Part shown: positions 34,740-45,199 of the stretch, piece after piece
Position numbering within the stretch: position 1 is the stretch's first letter
Layout of the letters: each line of letters starts with the position of its first letter
Assembly (NCBI GenBank): GCA_009760855.2
Contig: WPIO01000016.1
Span: forward strand, 6,023,001 to 6,087,000
DNA from: Cristatella mucedo
Lineage: Eukaryota; Bryozoa; Phylactolaemata; Cristatellidae
DNA: 64,000 nt
Direction: 5' to 3'
Notes under the pieces: model-generated
What the model saw: only the letters and a program-made list of their open reading frames with translations
Told to the model about the DNA's origin: nothing
The model's database searches: none
Made by a program: the position numbers and the translations under genes

Positions 34740-35284
34740 TCATCGCATTGTCGTACAAAAAATATTCGTCTCTGCGTATAGATGCAGCTAGTCTCCTCAA
34801 TCAATCGGAGTAATTCCAACGTATTTGCTACCGCACTGGCTGAAACTTTCATCGCAGAAGCGCTTGTGCATCTCTGTGACGACGTAGATTGTGAGACCAA
34901 CGGATTCCCAGACAAATGGCCGTTGGCTAAGACTCCCCTACGGCTAAGCAATACCTAGCCCCGGGTCTTGGCGGGGGGGGGGATTGGGGATTGGTCGCTG
35001 GAAATTCAAAGCATTTTCTGATACTAATTTTAAACCGACACTCACTATTACATGGCCTGACGATGTATCTCCGGTGGACGGATCGCGAGAACGAGTGCGA
35101 TGTGCTCAGTGGCCCACTTCTATAAGCAATTAACGTCAACGGCAAATTACAATTGCTTACTTGTTGCTGAATGATCGCTTGTCATCCGTGGAGGTTACTG
35201 CGGGGATGCTGCCACCCTAGGGCTCGCTGGTCTTGTTTATCTTGCTAACAGAGAAGCGAGCAGCTACATCAACACAAGGATCAC
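34740..35284. other. No gene recognised
   Basis: Includes a G-run at about 34973-34982; no exon or named repeat recognised. Confidence 0.35.
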
Positions 35285-35730
35285 CAGGTAAGGAGCTCAC
35301 CTGTGAGTGGTTAGGAAGATAATATGTGGTGGACATTAGCATTTTTGGATTGTGTATCTTATTCAGAAATATTGTTATAGAAGCGACACTTGGCGTTTGC
35401 TACGATCGATTGGCATGATCTACAGTAGCTTTCTTATGCCTGACAATGGACAGTCAGTCCCGATTTCTTAAATGCTTTTTCGTGGTGGGGCTTAGTGGAC
35501 CTAGCTACCTTAACGTCTTTGGTAAACCGAAAGCGGTCTAGGGGCGGGCTCACATTTCACTTAGTCAGAGGTGCAAACCAGTCGAGCATGTCAGCTAGTG
35601 ACGTGTTGTAGCATTCTAGCAATGCCTGATCGGAAGGGGATTGAGCAGCAGGTTCGAGGATATTTTTGAACGGTTGGCATCGATGTCAAGGGTCCTGAGA
35701 TTCGCAGACAATTTTGAACGTGGAGGCACA
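35285..35730 (-). mobile_element. LINE-A fragment, linker region before reverse transcriptase
   Basis: The minus strand matches the region upstream of the polymerase seen at 850-1300: GGTAAACCGAAAGCGGTCTA, GGACAGTCAGTCCCGATTTC and AGCATTTTTGGATTGTGTATC. It is strongly decayed and is followed on its 5' side by a (CA)n microsatellite. Confidence 0.8.
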
Positions 35731-35751
35731 CACACAAACACACACAAACAT

Positions 35752-35848
<97 letters not shown>

Positions 35849-35851
35849 CAC

Positions 35852-35889
<38 letters not shown>

Positions 35890-35915
35890 GCACACACAAA
35901 CACACACACACACCA
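35727..35915. repeat. (CA)n microsatellite
   Basis: About 185 bases, nearly pure CA with a few CG or AA interruptions. Open frames through it on both strands are repeat artefacts. Confidence 0.97.
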
Positions 35916-36204
35916 TAACTGAAAGAGAACCGCATATGGTCACGTATGTGCCACTGCGTGGAGGTAACTGCGGTTTAAATCCGTTCTTGCGGCCTATAAA
36001 AGTCGCAGACGTCAGGCTCCGCCGGGCATGGCTAGATGGATTCAAGACTGCAAGCACGCAAGGTCCAGCAGACGTGGTGTTCTAACATTTAAAGATTTTC
36101 ATCTATCGTTGTACTGAGCTCTAGAATAATCAGCTCTAGAATTTGTGTTGTATTTGTTAATCAAACCGTCTGCAGAAACTGAGAAACCAGTGCTTGCCTT
36201 GCCG

Positions 36205-37162
36205 ACATTCGATCCTGGATGTCGGAAAACTTCTAGCAGTTAAATGACGATACAACCAAACTCCTGCTCATAGGCCACCCTAAGCGTGTGGCTGTATTAA
36301 AGTTCTTTGCTCTTCCAATAGGCGATGCTATTGTGCAGCCATCACCACGTCCTCGACATTTAGGTGTCGTTTTTGACAGCTGCCTAAATTTTAAAAGCTT
36401 CATTCAGAAGACTGCTTCTACCGCTAGCCATCACGTCCGATCTCTATCCAAGATTAGGAGCTGTCTTCCACAGTGGCTTTTAACTAGCTCCTTAGTTCTG
36501 TCCCGGCTTGATTATTGTCATTCCTTTCTAGCTGGGCTAGCAAAGAAAGCAAGTAGGCCGCTGCAGCTGGCTATGAATATGGCTACAAGGCTAGTCTTCA
36601 AGTCCCAGAGGCTTGAGTAAGTGTCTCCTCTGCTAAAAGAGCTAGGATGGCTGCCGATTGAGCCGTGGATACAGAGCAAAGTTTTTACACTGACCCACAA
36701 GGCCAGCTACGGCTTGGCTCATTCGTACCTAGCTGAACTGCTGCACCAGTTTCAGCCTGTACGTGCCCTGAGGTCCTGTGTGGACAATAAATTAGCTGTT
36801 CCATTCCTCAGCTTAAAGACAGTTGGCGACAGAAGCTTTAGCACTGCAGGTCCTAGGCTGTGGAACTCGCTTCCACAATTCTTACGCAACGACATCTACT
36901 CTCCAACTGCCGACTATGGCACATCTTTTTCAGCGGCCCTGAACTGCTACGTCTATGCTACTCACTACCTCAACTGCTCTCCTAACTCTGCTATGCTTCC
37001 CACTTTCTCTTTGTTGCGTGAGACGAAGTCTGTTGGCTACCGAACTCGTACCGAAAGCTGCTTAGGCTGTGAGTGCGCTATACAAAACTCTCATGCGTAA
37101 CATTCACATGGTCTTTATAACTTTGTGGAGTTACTGACGGAGATACATTAGATTACATTATA
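36205..37162 (+). mobile_element. LINE-B copy, longest in the window
   Basis: Encodes the part downstream of the reverse-transcriptase palm: LRHLGVVFDSCLNFK-type block (read as PRHLGVVFDSCLNFKSFI), SKIRSCLPQWLLTSSLVLSR, LDYCHSFLAGL, RLVFKSQ, LKELGWLPIEPWIQSKVF and LWNSLPQFLRNDI. A stop at about 36619 replaces a histidine codon present in the copy at 23640. The copy ends GTGGAGTTACTGACGGAGAT plus ACATTA units at 37135-37162. The upstream polymerase is absent (5' truncation). Confidence 0.9.
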
Positions 37163-37234
37163 ATTAGTCTCAAGCGCGGACAGCGGGCCAACTGCTGACA
37201 ATCCTACCGGACTAGCTGAAACACTTGCCTATTC

Positions 37235-38440
37235 AATACGGTTCACGGAGCCTAGGAGATTGGCATCGCAAAAGTGCCACTGAAATCACGAGTTTCCACA
37301 AATCAGTTAGACATCTTTGACTGGGCTGGCTAAGCGGGAAACATTGCAACATTTATTACGAAGAAATTGTAGAGAGCAATGGCAAAAAAATGCCGCTGCA
37401 ATCTCGATTAGCTGGCCAACCCATTGCACTCATCCACGAGCGGCAGAACTAGTCACTTCAGCTATCAGAAACTGCAAATTGAATTTAAGAAATTGTATTT
37501 TTCCACTGGCAACGTTCGCGGGTGACTATGCCTTGTGCCGCTTCGGCCTAATAGTGAAATTTTGGGGTTCCCTTCAAGCGAGCCCATTTCGCCTTCAAGC
37601 GCCACCTGTCGGCGCTGCATATTGTCTGGTGAAGCTAAGCTTTATTGCACCGTAAACAATTAAAGTCAGTTGCAGCTAGCCGGCTGCAAGTGGGACGCTT
37701 GGTATTCAACGTGAGAGAGCCGGCGGTGAGTTGGGTGCGTCGAATCTAGATCGTGTACTGCTGCGGCACAGCTCAGTTTTGCTTGGACGATTACTTTTTG
37801 CAACCGATAGTAGCCACTCAGAACCGGTCGAGGGAAATACAAAAAGAGATATGTACGCACATTCTCAACTGCTTCTATTCGTCAGCCTGTCCGAATCATT
37901 CTATGCTACTGTGCACCTAAGAGCAAGAGGTCTACCGGCAGGCGTCGATGCTCGCAAAATCGTAATGTGGCTGAAGGCACCTGAGAAACATTCTGCCAGC
38001 ATGAGTACTTGGCGTATATCAAATTTCATAATCAGCACAAATATAACTACAGTCGCTTTTTCTAACTACTAACCCATGTTATATTACACAGAAAGCCATG
38101 CTAACATCGCTTCTTAAAACTTTTGCGTCTTAGCCAAACAGTCACCTTATTCAGTAGAGGGTCAGGCTCGCTGATCGACTGCTCCTCTCGTGACCACAGT
38201 TCCTGCCGATCGCCACAATAACTACGAGACGAGGCCGGCAAAGCGCTAAGCCACGACGTTTATTTCCAGCAACGGCACGGAGAGATACATTTCTGCTGAC
38301 CAATTTAAGCACCGAGAGAGGTAAGCGGGAATTTCGACACAGGCGCTTCGTGAGTCACGTTCACCAGAGGTCGACGGTTCAGGGAGTCTAGAAAATTGGC
38401 ATCGCAAAAGTTTTACAGAAAATACGGGTTTCCACAAAAC
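37235..38440 (+). repeat. Unnamed repeat family R2, copy 1, with similar sequence at both ends
   Basis: Aligns in order with 59150-60490 (same strand): AGTTAGACATCTTTGACTGG, CTATGCCTTGTGCCGC, GCCACCTGTCGGCGCTGCA, AGCCAAACAGTCACC. In addition, the first 70 bases (CGGTTCACGGAGCCTAGG, ATTGGCATCGCAAAAG, TTTCCACAAA) recur near its right end at about 38372-38440 in direct orientation. No coding sequence recognised. Confidence 0.75.
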
Positions 38441-38640
38441 AGTTCCAACAGTTGTTCCAAGTTGTTCTAATTGCTTCTCGTATTTTTCCACCTCGCTTCC
38501 ACAATTCTTATGCAACGTCAACTACTCTCCTGCTTGCTGCCGACAATGGCTCATCCGTGTCAGCGGTCCTGGGCTGCTACTTCCATGCTACGCGCTACTT
38601 CAACTGCTCTCCTGACTCTGCGGTGCTTCCCACTGATCTA
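38440..38640. mobile_element. Junction of LINE-B fragment and integrase-element fragment
   Basis: Positions 38440-38475 are the reverse of the integrase-element block KYEKQLEQLGTTV seen at 43848-43890. Positions 38476-38640 are a plus-strand LINE-B C-terminal fragment. The same breakpoint between the two is found, inverted, at about 43848. Confidence 0.7.
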
Positions 38641-39325
38641 ATGAGTCGTAATGGATGCACCGGTGTGGACAGGTATGACACCGGGAGAAGGGCATGGCAG
38701 CAATCGAGAGCGATAACAAAATAAATGCGATGATAAAAAATCCGGGTCATTAATGCAGAGCAGTGTATTCGACAGCTCTAGTGGGCTATATTTTAACAGC
38801 ACTAATCCACAAAATGTCATAAGCTGGCCGATGCAGCCAATTTATCTCAGCGTTTTTCGACAAAATAGGCAGCTGCGTTAATACGACCTGATTAGGGGGT
38901 ACCAATGTCATAAGGAATTCACCTAAGATCGAGTTTGCAATTCCAACTCGAAGTGACTGGGTTCTCATCCTGGGGTGAGGTGCTCTCTCAGCACGACCCA
39001 GGACATGGGTTGCAGCCGTGCCGCAGGCGAGGCGCTATCTCTCAGTGTAAGCCACTCAGATCGATTGCCGCTAAAGTTCTTCTCCCGTCAGCGAAGTGTG
39101 GCTGAAGAATCAGCTGACCTTTTACTTGACCCATGCTGTTCGAATGAGCCAGTGTGACGTTAGGCCTTTCCAAAACTTCCAGCTAGCGCCAGTGTTACTA
39201 AAACTCGTTAGGATTATGTTTTTCCGTTGGATTTGTATCGGTGAGCTTCTCCCAAGCATTTCCAATTGCTTGATTGGATTTTCGATTGCTGACCACACAG
39301 GTTCATGCAGCAAAACATTTGCACA
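38640..39325 (+). repeat. Unnamed repeat family R3, copy 1
   Basis: Inverted match to two blocks at 57640-58113 and 58697-59130. Examples: AGCACGACCCAGGACATGGG with CCCATGTCGCGTGTCGT, CCTTTTACTTGACCCATGCT, and GATGCAGCCAATTTATCTCA. A tRNA-B-box-like CATGGGTTGCAGCC occurs near 39004, so part of it could be a further SINE. Confidence 0.75.
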
Positions 39326-39490
39326 TGAAGGACGAATCACAGGGACCCATGAAATGCTGTCCCAAATAGGTGTTTTTTAGTTCTTTTTAAATGTGGTCAA
39401 GTCAGGGGATGTTGTGACGCAAGTCAGGAGTGAGTTCGACTAAACTTTGAAGTCAATTCGTTGCTTGATTAGTAGCCAGTGCAGTAGAGT
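39325..39490 (-). mobile_element. LINE-A 3' fragment with internal deletion
   Basis: Minus-strand match to the stop-codon region (GGGACCCATGAAATGCTGTC), the AAATGTGGTCAAGTCAGGGGA block and then, after a jump, TTGAAGTCAATTCGTTGCTTG from further upstream in the LINE. Confidence 0.8.
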
Positions 39491-40664
39491 AATTGAGAAG
39501 TAACTGAGCAATAAGAAAAGTGAAAAAGATTAGAGAACCACGCGAAGCTACCAATGAATTCATTAATTTGCAAAGAATATCTCAGCGAGGAGAGTTTCTC
39601 AAGCCACGCTCGCTTTACGATGATTACCGCCGTGCAAGTACGTAGCCGGCTTTTGGTTCTCTTGCTCTCAGGGCCGTGAAAGTACACAGACGGCACAGCG
39701 GCAAAAAGCTCGCGTGGGCTCGTGGCTCAAACCGGGTCGCATGCATGACAACATGGAACTTCGAGTCCTCTTCCGGCACCAACCAAGTTCAACTGATCCG
39801 GTCTATTACCATGTTCTAACGGGTAATACGACCCACTACGCGTCCCTTCGCGACGAATTTCACTACATTTGCGAGACAAGATTACGACGCAGCTTAATAT
39901 TATGCTAGCGCTGGGTATCATCAGGCCGAGCTCAAGCCCGTGGCTGGCGCCAGCTGTTTAGACGCCCGAGAAAAATGGCGACGTCGCATAGCAGTAGACT
40001 ATAAAGCTTAATAAACGTACTGCAAAGGATGCTTATCCCTTGCCGTTGCCGAACAAGATTCAGGACCACCTCCATGCCTCCAGCGTCTTCAGCACCCTGG
40101 ACATGAATTCGGGTTACTGACAGGTACCGGTTTATCCCGAAAATTTTTCTGTGGGATGGATCCGTACGCGGTAAAACATTATAGCGGACAGGCAGTTTTC
40201 TCGGAGAGAGGAAGCAGGACTTGATTTCATCAATAGTGACGGTCGAGGGGCATAGAAATAGGGAGTGGCCCTGGATGGGGTCCGGCTGTATGTAGTGGTG
40301 GCAAATATCCGCCGGCTAACCTAGCAGCGTCACTACTGCACAGTATGTTGCAAAAAACATAAGAAAATACTTCGTCACTCCAGCATGGAACTTACAAAAC
40401 GGTGAAATAACTTCCGTCGGGGAAGAATACTCGCCGCTAATCTTCAATTGTCACCTGTCTGTGTTGCCACGCCTATGCGAGGCGTGCTTCCTTGGGGCTT
40501 TCTTCGGCAGCGGAACTTTCTTGGCTACCCTTGCTATAAACCGGTGGTTGTTGCGCCTTCTCTTTACTTCATCGTGCGGTCATTGATGATCGTGCCGGTG
40601 CTAAGCTAGATGTATGGGCGTAGAGTGCAGAGGGTGGAAAACAAGCCTCCGGGCACTCCGTTTT
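39491..40664. other. No gene recognised
   Basis: Mixed-composition DNA with no recognised exon, RNA gene or named repeat. Confidence 0.35.
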
Positions 40665-40800
40665 CACAGGAACCCACTAAATGCTGACATAAATTGGTGA
40701 GTTTTTAATTTCTTTTTTAAATGTGGTCAATTCAGGGATGTCGTGATGCAAGTCGTAATCGAGTTCCAGGCTTCGGGAGCATACGAACTAAAAAGCGTAT
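40665..40800 (-). mobile_element. LINE-A 3' fragment
   Basis: CACAGGAACCCACTAAATGC, TTAAATGTGGTCAATTCAGGG and GAGTTCCAGGCTTCGGGAG on the plus strand are the reversed end of the LINE-A coding region. Confidence 0.8.
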
Positions 40801-41190
40801 AGCGGCCCCCCTTTGCCATAGCTGCTCGTACTGAACGCACGTATTGATGTGGTCTGCCGGCTGCGGGCAAGATTGCTGGGAATCAGCCAAGTTCCCCTAG
40901 TGAGCTACAGTGAAAAGATTATGCCGCACCTTCTATTAGAAGAATAGCGTCTGCAACTATAGCCAGCATCACGGCGGCCATATTTAAAGGCAGGCACACT
41001 CAAAGCTTGTTTCACTTTGCCAGCAGTTCTTACTAGCATTACAATCATGTAGCATGCCCATTTGTGAGCGGAGTGAACATCTGTAACTTAGTTATTGGGT
41101 TGCTAACAGAGCAGCAACTTACACGCCTGCTTTCACGTTTTCCTTAGTTAAGCGCTCAGAAATTCTCCTGAGCTACAAGTAACAGGCGGT

Positions 41191-41425
41191 CAGGGGCCTT
41201 CGCCTCCTATTGTGTCGGCGGGTGCTCATATCGTCGTCAACGGCAGCGCAGATATGACTGGAGAAGGGGTGGGCATCACGCAGCAGCCAGACACTGCAGG
41301 CTCTGCGGCTCAGCAGCAGCAGGCATCCAGCATGCCAGTCATGTCCACAGCTGGGGACCTACAGATTCCCAACAGCTTGCCATCGATTACCAGCATTCCT
41401 CAGCCGCAGCCCGGTGCCCCGTCTT
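41191..41425 (+). other. Possible exon, Gln/Ser/Pro-rich, product unknown
   Basis: After an acceptor-like CTACAAGTAACAG, an open stretch encodes GPSPPIVSAGAHIVVNGSAD, a QQQQ run and DLQIPNSLPSITSIPQPQPG. The composition resembles an activation domain of a transcription regulator, and no known family is assigned. A clear donor is not seen; the frame then runs into a LINE-A 3' UTR remnant (41432-41475). Confidence 0.3.
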
Positions 41426-41431
41426 CTGACA

Positions 41432-41475
41432 ACAAGCATAACATGGTTATACGTGACACATGCACAGGCTCATAG
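41432..41475 (-). repeat. LINE-A 3' UTR scrap
   Basis: AAGCATAACATGGTTATACG then ACACATGCACAGG resembles the reversed LINE-A 3' UTR at 11460-11510. Confidence 0.55.
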
Positions 41476-41520
41476 CTCTCATAACTCTGTGCTTTTGGGG
41501 GCAAACCATTGGCCGGTCAT

Positions 41521-41526
41521 TATATA

Positions 41527-41583
<57 letters not shown>

Positions 41584-41605
41584 TGTGTGTGTGTGTATGT
41601 ATATG
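41521..41605. repeat. (AT)n-(GT)n compound microsatellite
   Basis: TA/AT alternation passes into GT repeats and ends TATGTATATG. Confidence 0.95.
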
Positions 41606-41629
41606 TATTCGCCTGGTGGGGGAATAGTT

Positions 41630-42690
41630 ATGATAGATAGGCTTGAGCTAGGGTGACAGAACCTTGAAGTCGATGAGTTGCTTGACTGAGAGTCAGTGCA
41701 GGTTGGCGATAAGGGGCGTGGTAGTATGAAGTGGCAACTACGACGCTCACGACAGACCAGCCTAGCTGTAGAGTTTTGCACTAGCTGTAAGCACCCGATT
41801 GCACAGGCCGGTAGACTAGCAAACAGTGAGTTACAGAAGGTGAGACGGGATGTCACAAATGAATGGACTAGTTTAGATGTGGTATCACTTCTAAGAAAAC
41901 CCGAATTTAGCACAGTTATGTGCCTGAAAGTAGGCAGGCTTGACTGTGGAGCTGTTGTGGTCGTCTAATGAAAGGCCACTTTGAAACTTCGAAACAGGAC
42001 ACCTAGACTACGACAGATTCAACACGAGATATGCAGGCGGAGCCGATTTCAAGCGTTAGGTTTTTCAATTTCTGAATCACACTTGGTTTTCCCATAACTA
42101 GTACGTTAGTTGTGTTGTCAGTTCATTTAAGAAAGTTTTCTGCTGTTCATGTGCGCATGTCATTAATACATGTAGCAATGGTGTATAGCTAATTTGACTC
42201 GCTCGAAGGCTTGGTGGGATGAAAGCAAAGGTACAATTGAGTGTCATCTGCCTAGAACTAACAGTCAAGATTACTCTTGGCAATCCCATCGGCAAATGGA
42301 TAAACTGAAAAGAAGCGGACTGAACACAGAGCCCTGAAGTATCCCGTACTTAAGTGGTTCCTCAGATGATCTTCGTGCTTTCACACCAATACTCTAGAGC
42401 AGCGGTTCTTAACCTGTGGGTCGCAACCCCTTTGGGATTTGAACGACCCTTTTACAAGGGTCGGCTGAGACCATTGGAAAACATGCATTTCCACATTTTG
42501 CTTGCAATAATTTTATGGTTGTGGTCGCCGCAACATGAGGAACTGTATCAGAGGGTCACGGCATTAGGAATGTTGAGAACCACTGCTCCAGAGTCACCCA
42601 CTCGGATATTACCTGAACCATTGCATTGAAGTGCTAGTGATGCCCAGGTGAGATGTGAAACTCACTTAGTAAATAATCCACAATCGTCAG
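41630..42690 (-). mobile_element. LINE-A copy interrupted by a SPIN-like hAT element
   Basis: Minus-strand blocks from RT palm to C-terminus: 42600-42690 (GATGCCCAGGTGAGATG), 42340-42399 (CTCAGATGATCTTCGTG), 42030-42120 (CACTTGGTTTTCCCATAAC) and 41655-41720 (CCTTGAAGTCGATGAGTTGC). Removing 42400-42593 restores continuity with other LINE-A copies across the CTCTAGAG site. Confidence 0.88.
42400..42585. mobile_element. SPIN-like nonautonomous hAT transposon (MITE), 186 bp
   Basis: The left end CAGCGGTTCTTAACCTGTGG and the right end GTTGAGAACCACTG are the inverted termini typical of SPIN (Space Invader) hAT elements. The interior keeps their recognisable blocks: GGGTCGCAACCCCTTTGGG, CCCTTTTACAAGGGTCGGCT, AGACCATTGGAAAACA, CAACATGAGGAACTGTAT, AGGGTCACGGCATTAGGAA. 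It is flanked by an 8-bp duplication, CTCTAGAG at 42392-42399 and CTCCAGAG at 42586-42593 (one mismatch), and the target is the LINE-A sequence that reads ACTCTAGAGTC in other copies. No coding capacity. SPIN elements are known for patchy, horizontally acquired distribution in tetrapods and a few invertebrates. The name rests on recall of the consensus. Confidence 0.85.
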
Positions 42691-43064
42691 AGTTTCCTGT
42701 ATTTAAAACAACACTTCTACTACTATATAATGTCTTTTCTAACTTTAAAAGAGAAAAAAGGTAAGCGTGAGCAAGATTTCAATGTAAGACAAATTTTAAA
42801 GCGTAGACCCAAAGTAGGTCCTTGTAGTTTCTTTAATATAATAGTACCTAAGAAAAGCCCTCAGGCTGACGTACTATATATGGTAACTGCTAATAAATGC
42901 AAGCATAAATTAAATATTATTGATGTTACTAGTAAATATCAACACTCAAGGGCATTGAAAAGCAAATCATTGTGAGAAGTAGCGCGAGCCAGAATTATTA
43001 GTTAAATTAAAAGGTCCGTTAGAATGGTCAAATATATATAGTTTATTTATATATATAATTTATT

Positions 43065-43195
43065 TTTATAGCGCTCCAAGAGAACTTAATCTCTATTCAG
43101 GCGCTTAAGATATGCCTTACGGCTCAAGCCCACGACCTCAGCCAGACCTTGGTCGGGGCGAGCACCTTAATCACTGTACCAAACCAGCTCGGCGA
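43065..43195 (-). mobile_element. SINE-2 copy inside integrase element B
   Basis: Plus strand: TATAGCGCTCCAAGAGAACT, AATCTCTATTCAGGCGCTTA (reversed hairpin), then GGCTCAAGCCCACGACCTC (reversed B box) and GGCGAGCACCTTAATCACTG (reversed A box). Confidence 0.85.
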
Positions 43196-43529
43196 ATAGG
43201 ATCACTGTGGTCCCTGGATTGAATTTCAAATATGAATTCAAGAAAGAAATGAAAATACATAGAACGTGGATGATAAAGTGACTGGCAAAAAAAGTGGCAC
43301 TAGTCAACTAAGAGAATGAATCAAACTATAGCAGAAAGAGCATTTATGGCTCAATATGAAAAAGATTTATTCAGTGTGAATAAAGAAGATCATAGTAGAA
43401 ACAGATAATAGATGCAAAACTTACCAACAATACTAGATTAATTGAATTATAACAGTACTAGAGCAATAAAAGAAGAGCCATATAAGACAATAAAAAAAAT
43501 AAGAAACCAAAGTACCATAGAAAGGGAAT

Positions 43530-43848
43530 GGTATTTTGTGTATCTCCGTCAGTAACTCCCCAAAGCCATAAATACTACTTAGGTGTTACACAGTAAAGTT
43601 TTTTTTAGCGAACTTACAGCCAAAGTAGCTTTCGGTACGCATTCGTTAGCCAACAGATTTCATCTCACGCAACAAGGAGAAAGTGGGAAGCACAGCAGTG
43701 TCAGGAGAGCAGTTGAAGTAGCGCGTAGCATGAAAGTAGCAGCCCAGGACCGCTGACACGGATGAGCCATTGTCGGCATCAAGCAGGAGAGTAGCTGACG
43801 TTGCATAAGAACTGTGGAAGCGAGGTGGAAAAATACGAGAAGCAATTA
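43530..43848 (-). mobile_element. LINE-B 3' fragment inside integrase element B
   Basis: Plus strand begins TGTATCTCCGTCAGTAACTCC (reverse of the LINE-B end), followed by the reversed LLRE-KSVG, FNCSPDTAVLP and CYFHATRY blocks, and stops at GAAGCGAGGTGG. The same insertion edge is seen at 38476. Confidence 0.85.
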
Positions 43849-44039
43849 GAGCAGCTTGGAACAACTGTTGGATACTTACTAGAAGCTGGTGAAGGAGAAG
43901 ATGAGAAAGAATCGCTACAAATCCAATGCGGAGTTTGACTAAGCATAGAATACTTAAAACAATCATGTCGAAAGATCAGCCTATTGAATATTTTAGTGAT
44001 GATTTAGAAAGTAGCTTTTTCAAGGAGAAATTACACACC

Positions 44040-44482
44040 ATAAAGCTGGAGTAGCTGCATTTGGAGAATTACCAGTTTTGTAGCCATATTTCATTAGATC
44101 ATTAAAGTACATCCTTTATAATAAATTTATCTTAAAGAGCGTCTAGTGTATTATAGAAATTAACCTAGAATTTTAGCGTAAGATATATCCTTTTTTTTGT
44201 TATTTAAGATATCACATCTTCAATGGACAACAGCATAGTTGATGCACCTCCAAATACAGTGACAACAGGTACTAGGTTATGATAGATACCAACGTAGGTG
44301 GTGACTAAAAAAAGATGTGATCCGTATGGAGGTACTTGATGTGACATGTATTCGTAGTATAGATATTTTGGGGTATTGTAGACCTTATACTCCGGACGAG
44401 AAAGAAGACCGACCTTTACTGTAAGGTTTACTAACGATGTTCGGAGGGCGGAGGTCTTCAATAACCCAAATATAAGTACCAA
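44040..44482 (-). pseudogene. Small conserved ORF of the integrase element, copy B
   Basis: A 92-codon minus-strand frame (44482-44204) encodes TSALRTSLVNLTVKVGLLS, KVYNTPKYLYYEYMSHQVPP, a hydrophobic end HNLVPVVTVFGGASTMLLS. The downstream half (44200-44050) is decayed but aligns with copy A (ILSLN..., DEFDN, TGNS). Function unknown. The LVPxxTxxGGxSTMLL block is shared with copy A. Confidence 0.5.
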
Positions 44483-44599
44483 AATCCGTTTGCCTAGAAC
44501 AGTGCCTGCTGCGTCTCTTTCCGCAAAGTGCTGTCGGATCAGCGAACTTCCTTCATCTGCACCAGCTCCGAGCGTCTATCCGGGAGTTTATTCGGAGGT

Positions 44600-45085
44600 T
44601 ATCCGGCAAGAGGATGAATTCAAACCATGAAAAGAACAGGACCAAGTACGGAGCGATGAGGTACCCCATATTTCATTGGTTCCTCGGATGATATATGTCC
44701 ATTAAAATCAACATTCTTGAGTCTCCCACTGGGATAGGACCTGAACCATTACACACCAGTGCCAGTAATGCCCAGGCGAGATTAAAAACACTCAAGAAGG
44801 AGTTAGTGATCGATAGTATCAAAAGTTGCCAAAGATCGAGCGAAACAAGCACAGATACTCTACCTATGGCTGCATTCCTAAGTAGGTCACTGTACACCCG
44901 AAACAGTGCTGACTCCGTGGAGAGACTAGCTCTAAGACCAGAGTTGAACTTATTAGCAAGGTTTGGAAGTTTCAATGTATGAGTTCAACTGGTCTGCCTT
45001 GACTCGTTCCAGTGTCTTTCATAGGAGCGGAAAAAGGAAGACTAGGCGGAAGTTGCTCAAGTTCTCGTGGTCTACAGTCAGTTTC
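44600..45085 (-). mobile_element. LINE-A fragment (front half of reverse transcriptase)
   Basis: Minus-strand frame with NKFNSGLRASLSTESALFRV, YSDLLRNAAIGRVSVLVSLD and an AIIDSITNS-like decayed block, collinear with the LINE-A palm region. Confidence 0.88.
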
Positions 45086-45199
45086 ATCCCAAAGTATTTT
45101 ATAAAAAATGTGGCGTCTTGGACCAGCGAACAGACTGAATACATAACAGAACATCTTGGACAAATCAACGTAAGTATATGTGCAAACTAGGTATACTAT

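Larger units (their letters stand above)
42700..44575 (+). mobile_element. Integrase-bearing element, copy B (best preserved; Polinton/Maverick-like?)
   Basis: The plus strand first encodes an rve-type integrase core at 42730-42975: KVGPCSFFNIIVPKK, then ADVLYMVTANKCKHKLNIID and VTSKYQHSRALKSKS, where DVLYM holds the first catalytic Asp. After a SINE-2 insertion come VVPGLNFKYEFKKEM (43200-43250; the second Asp position is altered) and a glutamate-region block near 43320-43370. Then follows a LINE-B insertion and, from 43848, the C-terminal block KQLEQLGTTVGYLLEAGEGE. The minus-strand small gene lies at 44482-44040. Stops and frameshifts kill all frames. Confidence 0.6.

Noticed and set aside
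35591-36085. Thr-His and Cys-Val frames over 90-123 codons
   Set aside because: Translations of the CA microsatellite; no flanking exon structure.
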